NCBI GenBank assembly: GCA_030603445.1
Contig: JAUVXU010000001.1
Location: forward strand, 107,924 to 158,712
Length of the DNA: 50,789 nt
Direction of reading: 5' to 3'
DNA from: Methanomicrobia archaeon
GTDB taxonomy: Archaea > Methanobacteriota_B > Thermococci > Methanofastidiosales > NM3
A program made the translations under genes and the position numbers. The notes under the pieces are model-generated. The model was not told where the DNA came from. It saw only the letters and a program-made list of their open reading frames with translations, and did not search any database. Shown here piece by piece: positions 1 through 8,339 of this stretch; positions within the stretch are counted from its first letter, which is position 1; each line of letters starts with the position of its first letter.

Positions 1-605
1 GCAGCTGTCTCGTCTGTTTCGTGATGAAACCCTTTTCCGATAAAGTATATCTCCGCACTTCTTTTCCTTGTAGAAGGAGGACGGAAGCGCTTGGAGTAAC
101 CAAAAGAATTTTTTATATCCATAAACAGCTCTTCACTTTCTTGGCTTTGAAATACTTTGGTAAGAAAGTTACCCCCTGTTTTTAGTGTACCCCTTGCTAT
201 TTCGAGTGATTGCATAGATAAGATGGCCGAACGTGACCTATCCAGGTCCACAATCCCAGTAGTTTTAGGGGCGATATCTGAAATGACACATCCCACATTT
301 CCGGCCGTAGATAATATTAGGTCAACTGTTTTTTCGTCTGTAATGTCTCCTTGTAGTATTGTTATGTTCTTGTTGGCCAATGGTTTCATTTCTAAAATAT
401 CAACACTGATAACGCGCCCTTCAGGGCCTACAAGTTCTGATGCCACCTGGGACCAGCCCCCGGGTGCAGCGCCAATGTCTACAACAGTTGTCCCTTTCTT
501 AATTATTTTAAATTTGTTATTTATCTGCTGCAGCTTGTAAGCTGATCTTGCCCGATACCCTTGTAATTTTGCTTCTTTATGATAATGATCTTTTTTTTCG
601 TACAC
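1..605 (-). CDS. rlmE: 23S rRNA 2'-O-ribose methyltransferase RlmE/FtsJ (3' end cut by window)
   Basis: SAM-dependent methyltransferase that 2'-O-methylates the A-loop of large-subunit rRNA. Translating the minus strand gives the FtsJ signature: an N-terminal KEAKLQGYRARSAYKL stretch, the SAM-binding DIGAAPGGWSQVASE, then GDITD, a SDIAPKTTG catalytic Asp segment, GGNFLTKVFQ (catalytic Lys) and the PPSSRKRSAEIY end motif. The reading frame is open to base 1, after HHETDETA, so the C-terminus is missing; many archaeal homologues carry an extra TRAM domain there. There is no in-frame ATG. I place the start at GTG 603-605, preceded by AGGTGA four bases upstream, with a stop codon further upstream at 657-659. 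It is divergent from the DUF99 gene, so 606-719 holds both promoters. Family assignment is secure; the start is inferred. Confidence 0.92.
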   Translation of the reverse strand, partial: MYEKKDHYHKEAKLQGYRARSAYKLQQINNKFKIIKKGTTVVDIGAAPGGWSQVASELVGPEGRVISVDILEMKPLANKNITILQGDITDEKTVDLILSTAGNVGCVISDIAPKTTGIVDLDRSRSAILSMQSLEIARGTLKTGGNFLTKVFQSQESEELFMDIKNSFGYSKRFRPPSTRKRSAEIYFIGKGFHHETDETA

Positions 606-719
606 ACTTTCACCTGTTCCTGCGGTCCTTTTATCATTTTCTATTATTATTTTATCTCAACCGAGTCTTCAATAAACAAAATCGGCAGATATTTATGATA
701 ATATGAGCTAATAATATAG

Positions 720-1283
720 ATGCGCCTGAAAGCAGAAATAAGGATCCTTGGCATAGATGATGCTTTTTTTAACTCCAATGATGACAATGTGCTTATTATT
801 GGTGTTATTTTTCGTGGAGGATTCTGGATAGATGGCCTATTATCCACAACAATTGCAGTAGATGGCCTAGACGCCACAGATAAGCTAATAGACATGGTCA
901 ACTACTCAAAATATAAGGATCTGCGCATAATCATGCTTTCGGGCGTTACATTTGGAGGTTTCAATGTTGTTGACATAGCGAGGCTTTCAGAAGAAACAGG
1001 ATTACCTGTAATTGCAGTCACAGAGAGGCACCCTAATTTTGATAAAATATATTCTGCCGTACAAAATGTGTCAAAACCACAAGAACGGATTGATATAATG
1101 AAACGCGCAGGAGACGTTTATCATGCCCATAATGAAGTATGTTTTCAAGTGCATGGCATAGATGTTGTAACTGCCAGGTCATTAATAAGAAAGACAAGCA
1201 CACACTCCAATATTCCAGAACCATTGAGAGTGAGCCATATTATAGCTTCTGGATTGACGCGTGGCGAGGCTTCCAAGAGATAA
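720..1283 (+). CDS. DUF99 (UPF0215) family protein
   Basis: 187-residue protein of the archaeal DUF99/UPF0215 family. It begins MRLKAEIRILGIDDAFF and has the family's central segment, where 'ITVAVDGLDAT' is followed by 'IIMLSGVTFGGFNVVDI' and the E-E-TGLPVIAVTERHPN block. It ends with VSHIIASGLTRGEASKR. The family is almost confined to archaea and has no proven biochemical function; a relationship to the endonuclease V fold has been suggested, which I cannot test here. The length is normal for the family. An AT-rich stretch with TATTTATGA about 28 bases before the ATG fits a leaderless archaeal transcript. It is divergent from rlmE. Confidence 0.88.
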   Translation: MRLKAEIRILGIDDAFFNSNDDNVLIIGVIFRGGFWIDGLLSTTIAVDGLDATDKLIDMVNYSKYKDLRIIMLSGVTFGGFNVVDIARLSEETGLPVIAVTERHPNFDKIYSAVQNVSKPQERIDIMKRAGDVYHAHNEVCFQVHGIDVVTARSLIRKTSTHSNIPEPLRVSHIIASGLTRGEASKR

Positions 1284-1313
1284 GTTTAGGGCCAGTCCAG
1301 AGCATTAAAAGTA

Positions 1314-1330
1314 ACCGAAAGTTTTTAATT
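1314..1330 (+). promoter_or_regulatory. BRE/TATA promoter of signal peptidase operon
   Basis: ACCGAAAGTTTTTAATT reads as a purine-rich BRE followed by a TATA-like box. It ends 24 bases before the ATG at 1355, so the mRNA is probably leaderless. The first 13 bases recur exactly at 50754-50766 at the other end of the window. Confidence 0.6.
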
Positions 1331-1354
1331 AGTTAAGGATGGTTCGATATTATA

Positions 1355-1912
1355 ATGGCTAATGCTAAGAAAGAATTAAAAGAAGTGCTAAAAGGCATCC
1401 TCTTGGCAATTATCATATACTTTGTCATACAAGTTTCCCTTGTTGTTTCTACAGGTGTGGATAATCCTATTTCAGTTGTTATATCCGGGAGCATGGATCA
1501 CAAGGGATATGATTTTGATCAGTGGTGGGACATAAAGGAAAGCGAATATCATAATTATGGTATAAATAAAGATATGTTCGAGTTATTTCCTTGCACCAAT
1601 GGATTTTCTAAGGGAGACCTTCTTTTAATAAAAAGTATACACCCCACTAATATCAAGGTCGGCGATGTTATAGTATTCCAAAGGGAGAATGATTCTATTC
1701 CAATCGTACATAGGGTGGTGCATATCTCTATGTATCAAGACGTGTTGTATTTCCTTACTAAAGGAGATTATAATCCTGTGGCAGATAATTATTATAGTGG
1801 CAGCATTCAGGGCATAAACGAAGAGCATGTAATTGGCAAAGTTCGTAGCGTCTTTCCAGATATAGGCAACATAACACTTTGGTTTAGAGGGGTTTTAGGA
1901 CAAGATGCATAA
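1355..1912 (+). CDS. Archaeal type I signal peptidase
   Basis: Membrane-anchored peptidase that removes signal peptides from secreted proteins. An N-terminal transmembrane segment (about residues 12-32) is followed by SGSMDH with catalytic Ser46. The later IVHRVVH motif supplies His where bacterial enzymes use Lys, and TKGDYNPVADN supplies the conserved Asp residues. This Ser/His arrangement is the archaeal/ER (SEC11-like) type. At 185 residues it is a normal archaeal size. The 3' end overlaps the Nudix gene by 8 bases, so the two are co-transcribed. Several genes in this window encode proteins with signal peptides that are plausible substrates. Confidence 0.9.
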   Translation: MANAKKELKEVLKGILLAIIIYFVIQVSLVVSTGVDNPISVVISGSMDHKGYDFDQWWDIKESEYHNYGINKDMFELFPCTNGFSKGDLLLIKSIHPTNIKVGDVIVFQRENDSIPIVHRVVHISMYQDVLYFLTKGDYNPVADNYYSGSIQGINEEHVIGKVRSVFPDIGNITLWFRGVLGQDA

Positions 1913-2339
1913 ACAAAAACGGCCTTCATTGGCAGTAGATGGTTTTTTGACCGACGGAAAATACATACTGCTCATACGCCGTAAAAATCCGCCATACGAA
2001 TCTTTCTGGGCTTTACCAGGCGGTTTTGTAGAATACGGGGAAACGGTCGAAAATGCCGTTATAAGGGAAATAAAGGAGGAAACAGGGCTTGTTATTTTTG
2101 CCCCAATTCTAATAGGGGTGTTCTCTAAGAAGAATAGAGATCCTCGTGGCCATGTGGTGTCATGCGCTTTTTTGTGCAATCATACCCTAGAGAACTTCTC
2201 ACCAGGCAGCGATGCAGCAGATGCTAGAATATTTGAGCTTGGCAACATGCCAAAGAACATCGCATTTGATCATCAGGACATAATCAAGCAAGGCAAAAAA
2301 CTTTTAAATGGTTCTGGCTATTTTATGAATATAAAATAG
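1905..2339 (+). CDS. Nudix hydrolase, ADP-ribose pyrophosphatase type
   Basis: Cleaves nucleoside diphosphates linked to another moiety. The Nudix box G-x5-E-x7-REUxEExGU is complete, running from GGFVEYGETV to IREIKEETGL (about residues 38-60). The WALPGGFVE lead-in and the later RDPRGHVVSCAFL segment match archaeal ADP-ribose pyrophosphatases, so that substrate is likely but not proven. The start codon lies inside the end of the signal peptidase gene (8-base overlap), which suggests translational coupling. The downstream lipid synthase begins 16 bases after the stop. 144 residues is typical. Confidence 0.88.
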   Translation: MHKQKRPSLAVDGFLTDGKYILLIRRKNPPYESFWALPGGFVEYGETVENAVIREIKEETGLVIFAPILIGVFSKKNRDPRGHVVSCAFLCNHTLENFSPGSDAADARIFELGNMPKNIAFDHQDIIKQGKKLLNGSGYFMNIK

Positions 2340-2355
2340 TTGGTCGTTTGTCAGC

Positions 2356-2934
2356 ATGTTAGCTCGGTATAGGGGATCTTATCAAAGAATATTTTCTGGA
2401 ATAGGCAGCTTAATGGCCAAAACAGGCCTTTCTCCAAACACATTCACGATACTGTCCCTAGTACCTGCAACAATAATGGGATACTTTTTTTATACTGGAA
2501 ATGTATGGTTGGGTCTTCTGTTTTTTATTGTAACATCTTTTGTGGATGTAATTGACGGCAGTGTTGCAAGGGCAACTGGCAAAGTGAGCGTTTTTGGAAA
2601 GGTGCTAGACCATACAATCGACCGTTACACCGAGTTTATTTTAATTGGCGGCATTGTCATGGGAGGACTTGCATCGTTCTTTTCAGGATGTTTTGCAATA
2701 TCCGGGATGATAATGGCTTCGTATGTACGCGCAAAGGCCGAGTCTGAAGGCGCCAAGAATTGCGATATTGGTTTTATGGACAGGGCTGAAAAGCTAATTA
2801 TAATAATGATAGGATGCATTGTACTAAATTGGAATGATGCTTCGTTGGAGTATGCTTTGATAATTGTTGGCTTGCTTTCGCATGTCACCGTCGTCCAACG
2901 GTTATTATATACAAAAAAACAGTTTGAGGTTTAA
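2356..2934 (+). CDS. CDP-alcohol phosphatidyltransferase, probable archaetidylinositol phosphate synthase
   Basis: Integral membrane enzyme that moves a CDP-activated ether lipid onto an alcohol phosphate. The diagnostic motif D-x2-DG-x2-AR-x8-G-x3-D-x3-D is intact, from DVIDGSVARATGK to GKVLDHTIDR (about residues 64-91), with several hydrophobic helices after it. In archaea, family members of this size (192 residues) that follow this pattern usually make archaetidylinositol phosphate from inositol-3-phosphate. The inositol-phosphate synthase at 16114-17190 would provide that substrate. The gene sits two bases before the PfkB kinase and belongs to the 1355-3836 operon. The alcohol acceptor is inferred, not seen. 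Confidence 0.82.
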   Translation: MLARYRGSYQRIFSGIGSLMAKTGLSPNTFTILSLVPATIMGYFFYTGNVWLGLLFFIVTSFVDVIDGSVARATGKVSVFGKVLDHTIDRYTEFILIGGIVMGGLASFFSGCFAISGMIMASYVRAKAESEGAKNCDIGFMDRAEKLIIIMIGCIVLNWNDASLEYALIIVGLLSHVTVVQRLLYTKKQFEV

Positions 2935-2936
2935 TT

Positions 2937-3836
2937 ATGATAGTCGCTGTAGGCAACCCAGTTTATGATAATATAAATACCCCATATACTTCCACAGGAG
3001 GCAGGGTCCTGTCGGGATGTTCCACAAACACATGCATCATTGATTCCCTTTTGGGGATGAAATGTGCATTAACAGGATGTGTAGGGGAGGACTTCAGGCA
3101 CAGATTTGAGGAAGATCTTGCTTCATTTAAGATAGAACATGTAGTACAGCCTTCAGGTGAAACAGGCGGATTCGATTTGGATTATGATGTTTCAGGGGAT
3201 AGAAAACTAAACTTGCTTGGCATAGCGGACCCTATCAAATACTTTCCTGAGAAATACCTTTCAGCAGATACCATAGTTATAGGCCCGATACTAGGGGAAG
3301 TATCCTATGAACTCCTAAGAGATATACGCGATAAGGCAGATGGATTAATATTTCTTGATCCCCAGGGTTTTGTAAGGCAGATAAGGGACAAGAAGGCAAT
3401 ACGCATAGAGAATCCACATATAAAAGAGATAGTCGCTTCAGTAGATATAGTGAAACCCAACGAGTATGAGGCAAAGATAATGACAGGGTTTGACGCGCAC
3501 AAGGAGACTAAAAAAATATGCGAGACGCTCTACTCATGGGGGGCAAATATTGCTATTGTCACCCTTGGTGAGGCAGGGTCCATGATATATGACGGCGACG
3601 AGTTTATCAAAATCCCCGCATACGAAACGTTTGCAAAGGATCCAACAGGTGCCGGAGATACTTATATGGGCGGATTTATTTTTGAGTATTTCAATAAGAA
3701 AGACCTGCTTGACGTGGGGCTTTTTGCATCATGCACCTCTTCGATAGTAGTTGAGAACGTCGGCCCAAACTTTCCTATAACAGAAGGAGAGATACGAAGA
3801 CGCGTTGAAGTGCTAAAGGACAAATATAATCTTTGA
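2937..3836 (+). CDS. PfkB family carbohydrate/nucleoside kinase
   Basis: Ribokinase-fold sugar or nucleoside kinase of 299 residues. The C-terminal PfkB signature with catalytic Asp is clear as DPTGAGDTYMGGF, and the substrate-lid region near the N-terminus has STNTCIIDSLLG and TGCVGEDF. The segment VDIVKPNEYEAKIMTG fits the ATP-binding half. It is the last gene of a tight operon with signal peptidase, Nudix and the lipid synthase (2-base gap). Some archaeal PfkB proteins phosphorylate myo-inositol or nucleosides. The neighbour would suit inositol kinase, but the substrate cannot be read from the sequence. Confidence 0.85.
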   Translation: MIVAVGNPVYDNINTPYTSTGGRVLSGCSTNTCIIDSLLGMKCALTGCVGEDFRHRFEEDLASFKIEHVVQPSGETGGFDLDYDVSGDRKLNLLGIADPIKYFPEKYLSADTIVIGPILGEVSYELLRDIRDKADGLIFLDPQGFVRQIRDKKAIRIENPHIKEIVASVDIVKPNEYEAKIMTGFDAHKETKKICETLYSWGANIAIVTLGEAGSMIYDGDEFIKIPAYETFAKDPTGAGDTYMGGFIFEYFNKKDLLDVGLFASCTSSIVVENVGPNFPITEGEIRRRVEVLKDKYNL

Positions 3837-3923
3837 ATCTAAATAAATCCTAGAAAAGCATATATTTTTTTAATAGAAAAATTTAAATGTATTTTTAGGA
3901 TAACTAATATGGGTTGATTTTCC

Positions 3924-4151
3924 ATGGTAGTAGCATTTGTGTTATGTGTGACTGAGGCAGGAACGGAAAGGGACGTAGTTGAAAGATTAGAGACGTTTGA
4001 TGAAGTGGACGAGGCTTTCGTTGTTTATGGGGAATATGATGTTATTGCAAAAGTAAACGTCCAAGAAATCAAAATGTTAGATAAGTTCATAACGGAAAAT
4101 ATGCGCTCGATAAAAGAGATCCAGATGACATCAACAATGATATCTGTATGA
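3924..4151 (+). CDS. Stand-alone Lrp/AsnC ligand-binding (RAM) domain protein
   Basis: 75 residues consisting only of the regulation-of-amino-acid-metabolism fold: FVLCVTEAGTERDVVERL, then EVDEAFVVYGEYDVIAKV, then MRSIKEIQMTSTMISV. There is no DNA-binding helix-turn-helix. Such proteins form ring oligomers that bind amino acids and may modulate full-length Lrp regulators. The gene has its own TATA-like box (ATTTAAAT near 3878-3885). The next gene, PRPP synthetase, also has its own promoter and Shine-Dalgarno. Full Lrp domain genes are not seen nearby. Confidence 0.85.
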   Translation: MVVAFVLCVTEAGTERDVVERLETFDEVDEAFVVYGEYDVIAKVNVQEIKMLDKFITENMRSIKEIQMTSTMISV

Positions 4152-4214
4152 TAACCACATGATTTTTATATATCGCTCCTTAGGATGTTGTATGCATTCT
4201 AAGAGGAGATTTCA

Positions 4215-5171
4215 ATGAAAACATTTATTCTATGTTCAGGTGCAACACATTTAAAAGGGGCTTTTGATAAGGCGGGCGCAGAGACTTGTTATTCTTTCAA
4301 CAACTATGATAATAAACGTTTTTTTATGAATTCGGACATATACAGCCGGCTTCCAGTTGATAAGTTCGAAGGAAAGGATGTAGTTGTTGTGCAAAGCGCG
4401 ACGCTCTCAAAGTCCGGAAACGAGTGGTATACGACCCAAGATAGAATATTTGAGCTTATGGAGTTTCTATCTATACTACGCCGCCCCCAGGAAGTTTTGG
4501 CGACAGGGCATAAACAATATTCTTACAAGGATTTGGAACCACCTGCCTCTATTGAGGTTGTCTATACCTGCATGCCTTGTGCCAAGCAGGATCATGCATG
4601 TTTAACAGGAGAGGTAAATTCAGCAAAGCTTGCATTGGATCTTGCCTTGGGAATGGCAGAAAAGGTGCATATCATAGATCCACATCCCCCACTGTCCATT
4701 GATTGGTTTGGCTCACTGGTAAATAAGGGAAAAATACAGACCATCTCTATTGTAAAAGAACTTTTGGCACAAGCCCAAAAAGAAATGCCGGACGCTATTA
4801 TATTGGGCCCAGATGAGGGATCATCCGCACGTCTTGGGATAGAATCATTCTCAAAATCCCGCATCTCTTCTGTAGAATCTACAATTTCAGGTTCATTTGA
4901 TGTGAAAGGAAGCGATGTTATCATATTAGATGATATGGTCCTTTCAGGAGGAACGCTTCGAAGAACGCGTGAGAAACTAAAGGAACTCGGTGCAAACAAT
5001 ATTGGGGCTGCCCTTACACACACAATGCCTGTATGGGGGGGAGAGGAAAATCTTCAGAAAATCAGGGATTCCTTTGGGAACAACCTCTTCGTATCTGATA
5101 CTATTTATACAGAAACGTTCGAAGATATCGCGTTAAGCTGCGTAGGCGAGCTGCTAAGAAGCGTGAAGTAA
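4215..5171 (+). CDS. prs: Ribose-phosphate pyrophosphokinase (PRPP synthetase)
   Basis: Makes 5-phosphoribosyl-1-pyrophosphate from ribose 5-phosphate and ATP, feeding nucleotide, histidine and tryptophan synthesis. The PRPP-binding loop is clear as DVIILDDMVLSGGTL (about residues 235-249). The N-terminal half has VVVVQSATLSKSGNEW, in the position of the 'sacs-n' flexible loop region, and DAIILGPDEGSS corresponds to the conserved 'vspDaGg' segment. It is a divergent archaeal form of 318 residues. AGAGGAGAT just before the ATG is a strong ribosome binding site, and TTTTTATATAT at 4162-4172 is the likely TATA box. Confidence 0.82.
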   Translation: MKTFILCSGATHLKGAFDKAGAETCYSFNNYDNKRFFMNSDIYSRLPVDKFEGKDVVVVQSATLSKSGNEWYTTQDRIFELMEFLSILRRPQEVLATGHKQYSYKDLEPPASIEVVYTCMPCAKQDHACLTGEVNSAKLALDLALGMAEKVHIIDPHPPLSIDWFGSLVNKGKIQTISIVKELLAQAQKEMPDAIILGPDEGSSARLGIESFSKSRISSVESTISGSFDVKGSDVIILDDMVLSGGTLRRTREKLKELGANNIGAALTHTMPVWGGEENLQKIRDSFGNNLFVSDTIYTETFEDIALSCVGELLRSVK

Positions 5172-5314
5172 GGTCTTGGTATTCAAAAGCCCCGGCACTA
5201 AAAAGTCTTGTTTGGTGCATATATGGACATACTAATTTTGCAATGTTTCTTTCCAAGACTTAGGTAACATTTAAAAAGTAATATATTATTGAGTGAATAT
5301 ACTGAGGTTATTTT

Positions 5315-5671
5315 ATGAAAACATTGATTGTCACATTAGGTATTGGAAAAGGCACGTGGGGAAAGGTCAAACGTATCTGCAACGAAGAATGGGATAATAT
5401 ACTCATCCTTGGAAATCAATGGGCAAATGATACATTCAAGTCTGATAAGTCTTATGAATGGATAACACTTGACGACCAAAAGGATGTCTGCCAGCTCGTT
5501 GACGATATTTCCAAAGAGTTGGACAACAAAGAGTTGGGAGAAGTATATGTAAATATCTTGTCAGGAAGCGGAAGGGAACACAATGCCGTACTATCCGCCC
5601 TTGTTAAGAAAAATGTAAATTACAAGATGGCTGTTGTATGTGATGATGGTCTTCACTATTACGGCGAATAA
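5315..5671 (+). CDS. Small Rossmann-like protein, possible stand-alone CARF-type domain
   Basis: 118-residue protein that I do not recognise with certainty. It starts MKTLIVTLGIGKGTWGK and near its C-terminus has GEVYVNILSGSGREHNAVL followed by VNYKMAVVCDDG. A beta strand, a Gly/Ser loop and a helix near the C-terminus recall the nucleotide-binding motif of CARF domains found in Csa3 and other cyclic-oligonucleotide sensors. There is no effector domain, HTH or CRISPR array nearby. TTTAAAAA about 40 bases upstream and GAGGT eight bases before the ATG mark the start. The tiny basic gene at 5686 and trpS follow on the same strand. The CARF idea is an inference. Confidence 0.55.
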   Translation: MKTLIVTLGIGKGTWGKVKRICNEEWDNILILGNQWANDTFKSDKSYEWITLDDQKDVCQLVDDISKELDNKELGEVYVNILSGSGREHNAVLSALVKKNVNYKMAVVCDDGLHYYGE

Positions 5672-5685
5672 GTTGGTGATTACAC

Positions 5686-5829
5686 ATGATGAAACATCGG
5701 AAACATTTATCTAGGACACAAAAAAGACGCGACAAAACAGCGAACAAACGCGTTTTGAAAGGATTATCCACCTCCGTAAAGAAAGAAAAGAGAAAACTGG
5801 CAGCTAAAACATCTAGTGTGACAGATTAA
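5686..5829 (+). CDS. Very small, highly basic protein (47 aa)
   Basis: Short open frame starting at tandem ATGs (5686 and 5689) and ending TAA at 5829. It encodes a 47-residue protein rich in Lys and Arg (starts MMKHRKHLSRTQKRRDKTAN, ends AAKTSSVTD). It lies 14 bases after the CARF-like gene and 19 bases before trpS on the same strand, so it would be part of that run. The basic, Ala/Lys/Arg-rich composition is like small ribosomal or RNA-binding proteins. No clear Shine-Dalgarno is present, and I do not recognise the family. An intergenic chance frame is possible, but the composition and spacing favour a gene. Confidence 0.5.
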   Translation: MMKHRKHLSRTQKRRDKTANKRVLKGLSTSVKKEKRKLAAKTSSVTD

Positions 5830-5848
5830 TTAGGTCACATGATGCGGG

Positions 5849-6973
5849 ATGCATATGACAGAGTTCAAAGTTACCCCCTGGAATGTTGAAGGCGACATTG
5901 ATTATAATAAACTTATAGAGCAGTTTGGGACCCAACCAATTGATGATAAGCTTATTGATAGAGTAAAATCTCTTACAGGTGAAGTGCACCCTTTATTGAG
6001 ACGGAAAATATTCTTCTCTCATCGGGATTTTGACTGGATACTTTCAAAATACGAGAAGGGCGAAGAGTTCGCCTTATATACAGGAAGAGGCCCATCTGGC
6101 CATACTCATCTGGGCCACATACTTCCGTGGATATTTACAAAATACTTGCAAGATGCTTTCGGATGCGAGCTTTGGTTCCAGCTAACTGATGATGAGAAGT
6201 TTGTATTGTCCCCGCAGCTTTCCATAGAAGATACTATAAAATATTCTTACGAAAATGCCCTTGACATCATTGCACTAGGTTTCGATCCCAAGAAAACAAG
6301 GATTTTTTCAGATATATCTTACGCAAAGACCATGTACAAACATGCGCTTCAAGTTGCTAAGAAGGTAACGTTTTCTACAGCCAAGGCCGTGTTTGGATTT
6401 GATAATTCAACTAACATAGGTTTGATATTCTTTACATCTATGCAGTCAGTGCCTGCTTTTCTTCCTTCTATAATGCATAAGAAAAAGATCCCAGTGCTTA
6501 TACCAAGCGCAATCGATCAGGACCCTCATTTTAGGATAACGCGCGATGTTGCAGAAAAGATGGGCTACTACAAACCAGCACTTATCCAAAGCATGTTCTT
6601 GCCGTCACTTGAAGGACCAAATTCAAAAATGTCTGCTTCAAAACAGAATTCTGCAATATTTACTGTGGACACGCCTAAACAGGCACGCAAGAAGATAATG
6701 AATGCTTTTACCGGAGGGTGCAGCACCCTTGAAGAGCAAAGGGTGAAAGGAGGGGACCCGACCGTATGTACTATCTATCAGTATCTATATATTCTCTTTG
6801 AGCATGATGACGAGAAGTTAAATGAGATTAAGAGGCGGTGCATGAGTGGCGAGGAGATGTGTGGAAACTGTAAGAAATATCTTGCAGAAAAGGTCGTTAC
6901 ATTCCTAAAGGCACACCAAGAGCGTCGAGAAGCTGCAAAAGACAGGTTAGACGAGTTCATGATTTCTGATTAG
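5849..6973 (+). CDS. trpS: Tryptophanyl-tRNA synthetase
   Basis: Class I aminoacyl-tRNA synthetase that charges tRNA-Trp. The HIGH-type motif appears as GPSGHTHLGH (about residues 81-90), and the KMSKS loop as SKMSASKQNS. Other archaeal/eukaryal-type TrpRS features are IPSAIDQDPHFRITRDVAEK and GGCSTLEEQRVKGG. The length, 374 residues, is normal for archaea. ATG 5849 or ATG 5855 could be the start. The 3' end overlaps the convergent primase gene by 17 bases. Confidence 0.95.
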   Translation: MHMTEFKVTPWNVEGDIDYNKLIEQFGTQPIDDKLIDRVKSLTGEVHPLLRRKIFFSHRDFDWILSKYEKGEEFALYTGRGPSGHTHLGHILPWIFTKYLQDAFGCELWFQLTDDEKFVLSPQLSIEDTIKYSYENALDIIALGFDPKKTRIFSDISYAKTMYKHALQVAKKVTFSTAKAVFGFDNSTNIGLIFFTSMQSVPAFLPSIMHKKKIPVLIPSAIDQDPHFRITRDVAEKMGYYKPALIQSMFLPSLEGPNSKMSASKQNSAIFTVDTPKQARKKIMNAFTGGCSTLEEQRVKGGDPTVCTIYQYLYILFEHDDEKLNEIKRRCMSGEEMCGNCKKYLAEKVVTFLKAHQERREAAKDRLDEFMISD

Positions 6974-8339
6974 ATGCCCTTTTTTTACGAATGTAATATA
7001 TTATTGGGTTTGTTATTTTCCTCTTCCTCACTAGCTTGTTTTTTGTCAGTGTTCCAAGCACAAAAGAGAGCTCTTTTTCATCAGACCCCAGTGTTTCAGA
7101 GAGTTCCTTTAAGGTCTTTGGACTCTTAAATAATATTTTCAGAACATCCTCCCCCAAGGCGGTCTTGTCCTTCTCAGCTACTTTTTTTAGAATGCCATCT
7201 ACTTTTTCCCAGTCTACGATGCCCCAAGTTACCTCTTTACAAAATTCATCGGGCTGACAGAGTTGTGGCGCGTTTTCAGATATCTTGGAGCAGGATGGCG
7301 GAAGATACCATTTTGATTTACCATAGTCTGTAACATTGGGATGATTTGTCATGCCAAATCCAAGATGGTAAAATATGTTAAGTTTCTCTAACGAGTGTTC
7401 CTTAAAAAGAGGGGGTTCGCATCTGTTTCCCGCTTCTATTATAGTTGGGATGACATCATTTATTAGAAGTTCAACATCATTTTGGGATAGAGTAAAAGAA
7501 GAATCACGATCAAATATCTTTGTTGAGGGCATAAGGCGGGCGTAGGATAGAAATGATGTCAGGAGAATCGTTATGGCATAGTTTCGTTGTCCTGAGGATA
7601 CACCGCCCAAGGCTATTTTCACACAAGGCGGGAAGAGTCCCTCTGAAAGGTTTCCTGGAGCGTGTTCTATTGTCGTTCGAACTTTAATAAGGGACCTTAC
7701 CATAGAAGATATTTGTTCATACACTGGATGGGATATTTCCTCCATTTTAATAGAGGTTTTCTTCATATACTCCTTGCACCGTTTTTTTAGTGTCTTTGAA
7801 TACAGGTCGATTAGCTCCCACTTAGTAACAAACATATAGGAGCCTATGATATATTGTTTTGTAATATTAGTGACATCATAAACATCACTCCACAGGACCA
7901 TGTAGTTTACCTCGCCTCGTTTTTTGTCCTTGAGCCTGAAGAGGTCTTCTCTTGGCACTATAATACCTAGTGATGGGAAGTCTATTGCCTTTAAGGGACG
8001 GGCCCTGTCAGCGTGCTCATCTATATCATAGATGTTTATCAGCGTCTTCATCTCATCGATAACTTCTTGGGAGAAGTAAGTGGTTATTCTTTCTTTCATA
8101 AGATTTTCAAAAGCATTAAGTGCAACCAACACTTCAGGCGCATATGGGGTCTTGGATAAGCTTTGTAGGAGGAGAAAGAGCGAAATTATGTCTTTATCAT
8201 CATCCAGATCTATATATTTTTCATTGTTATTCTCGTTTGATCGAGCTATTGCTAACCTGATTAGGGACTTGTCAATCTTGTTAATATCTATATTTAGATA
8301 GTGTCTGGACTCTTGTGAAAAAGGATTAACAACTACCAT
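6957..8339 (-). CDS. priL: DNA primase large subunit PriL (Fe-S) with extra C-terminal winged helix
   Basis: Large subunit of archaeal/eukaryal-type primase, which together with PriS makes RNA-DNA primers. The C-terminal iron-sulfur region is visible: EGLFPPCVKIALGG (Cys239), Cys307 in GNRCEPPLF, then FYHLGFGMTNHPNVTDYG and LPPSCSKI (Cys350), with Cys361 and Cys367 following; these supply the four cluster ligands. After about residue 380 there is a further winged-helix-like segment (SPKTLKELSETLGSDEKELS and GTLTKNKLVRKRK), making the protein longer (460 residues) than many PriL. The partner PriS is not in the window. It converges on trpS with a 17-base overlap. The upstream 300 bases carry repeats noted separately. 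Confidence 0.85.
   Translation of the reverse strand: MVVVNPFSQESRHYLNIDINKIDKSLIRLAIARSNENNNEKYIDLDDDKDIISLFLLLQSLSKTPYAPEVLVALNAFENLMKERITTYFSQEVIDEMKTLINIYDIDEHADRARPLKAIDFPSLGIIVPREDLFRLKDKKRGEVNYMVLWSDVYDVTNITKQYIIGSYMFVTKWELIDLYSKTLKKRCKEYMKKTSIKMEEISHPVYEQISSMVRSLIKVRTTIEHAPGNLSEGLFPPCVKIALGGVSSGQRNYAITILLTSFLSYARLMPSTKIFDRDSSFTLSQNDVELLINDVIPTIIEAGNRCEPPLFKEHSLEKLNIFYHLGFGMTNHPNVTDYGKSKWYLPPSCSKISENAPQLCQPDEFCKEVTWGIVDWEKVDGILKKVAEKDKTALGEDVLKILFKSPKTLKELSETLGSDEKELSFVLGTLTKNKLVRKRKITNPIIYYIRKKRASNQKS

Noticed and set aside
157-540. 127-codon plus-strand frame
   Set aside because: It is antisense to the rlmE gene, whose conserved motifs are all on the minus strand.
5315-5671. CRISPR-associated Csa3 or Csm6
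   Set aside because: There is no HTH or HEPN effector domain and no array; only a CARF-like loop is suggestive.
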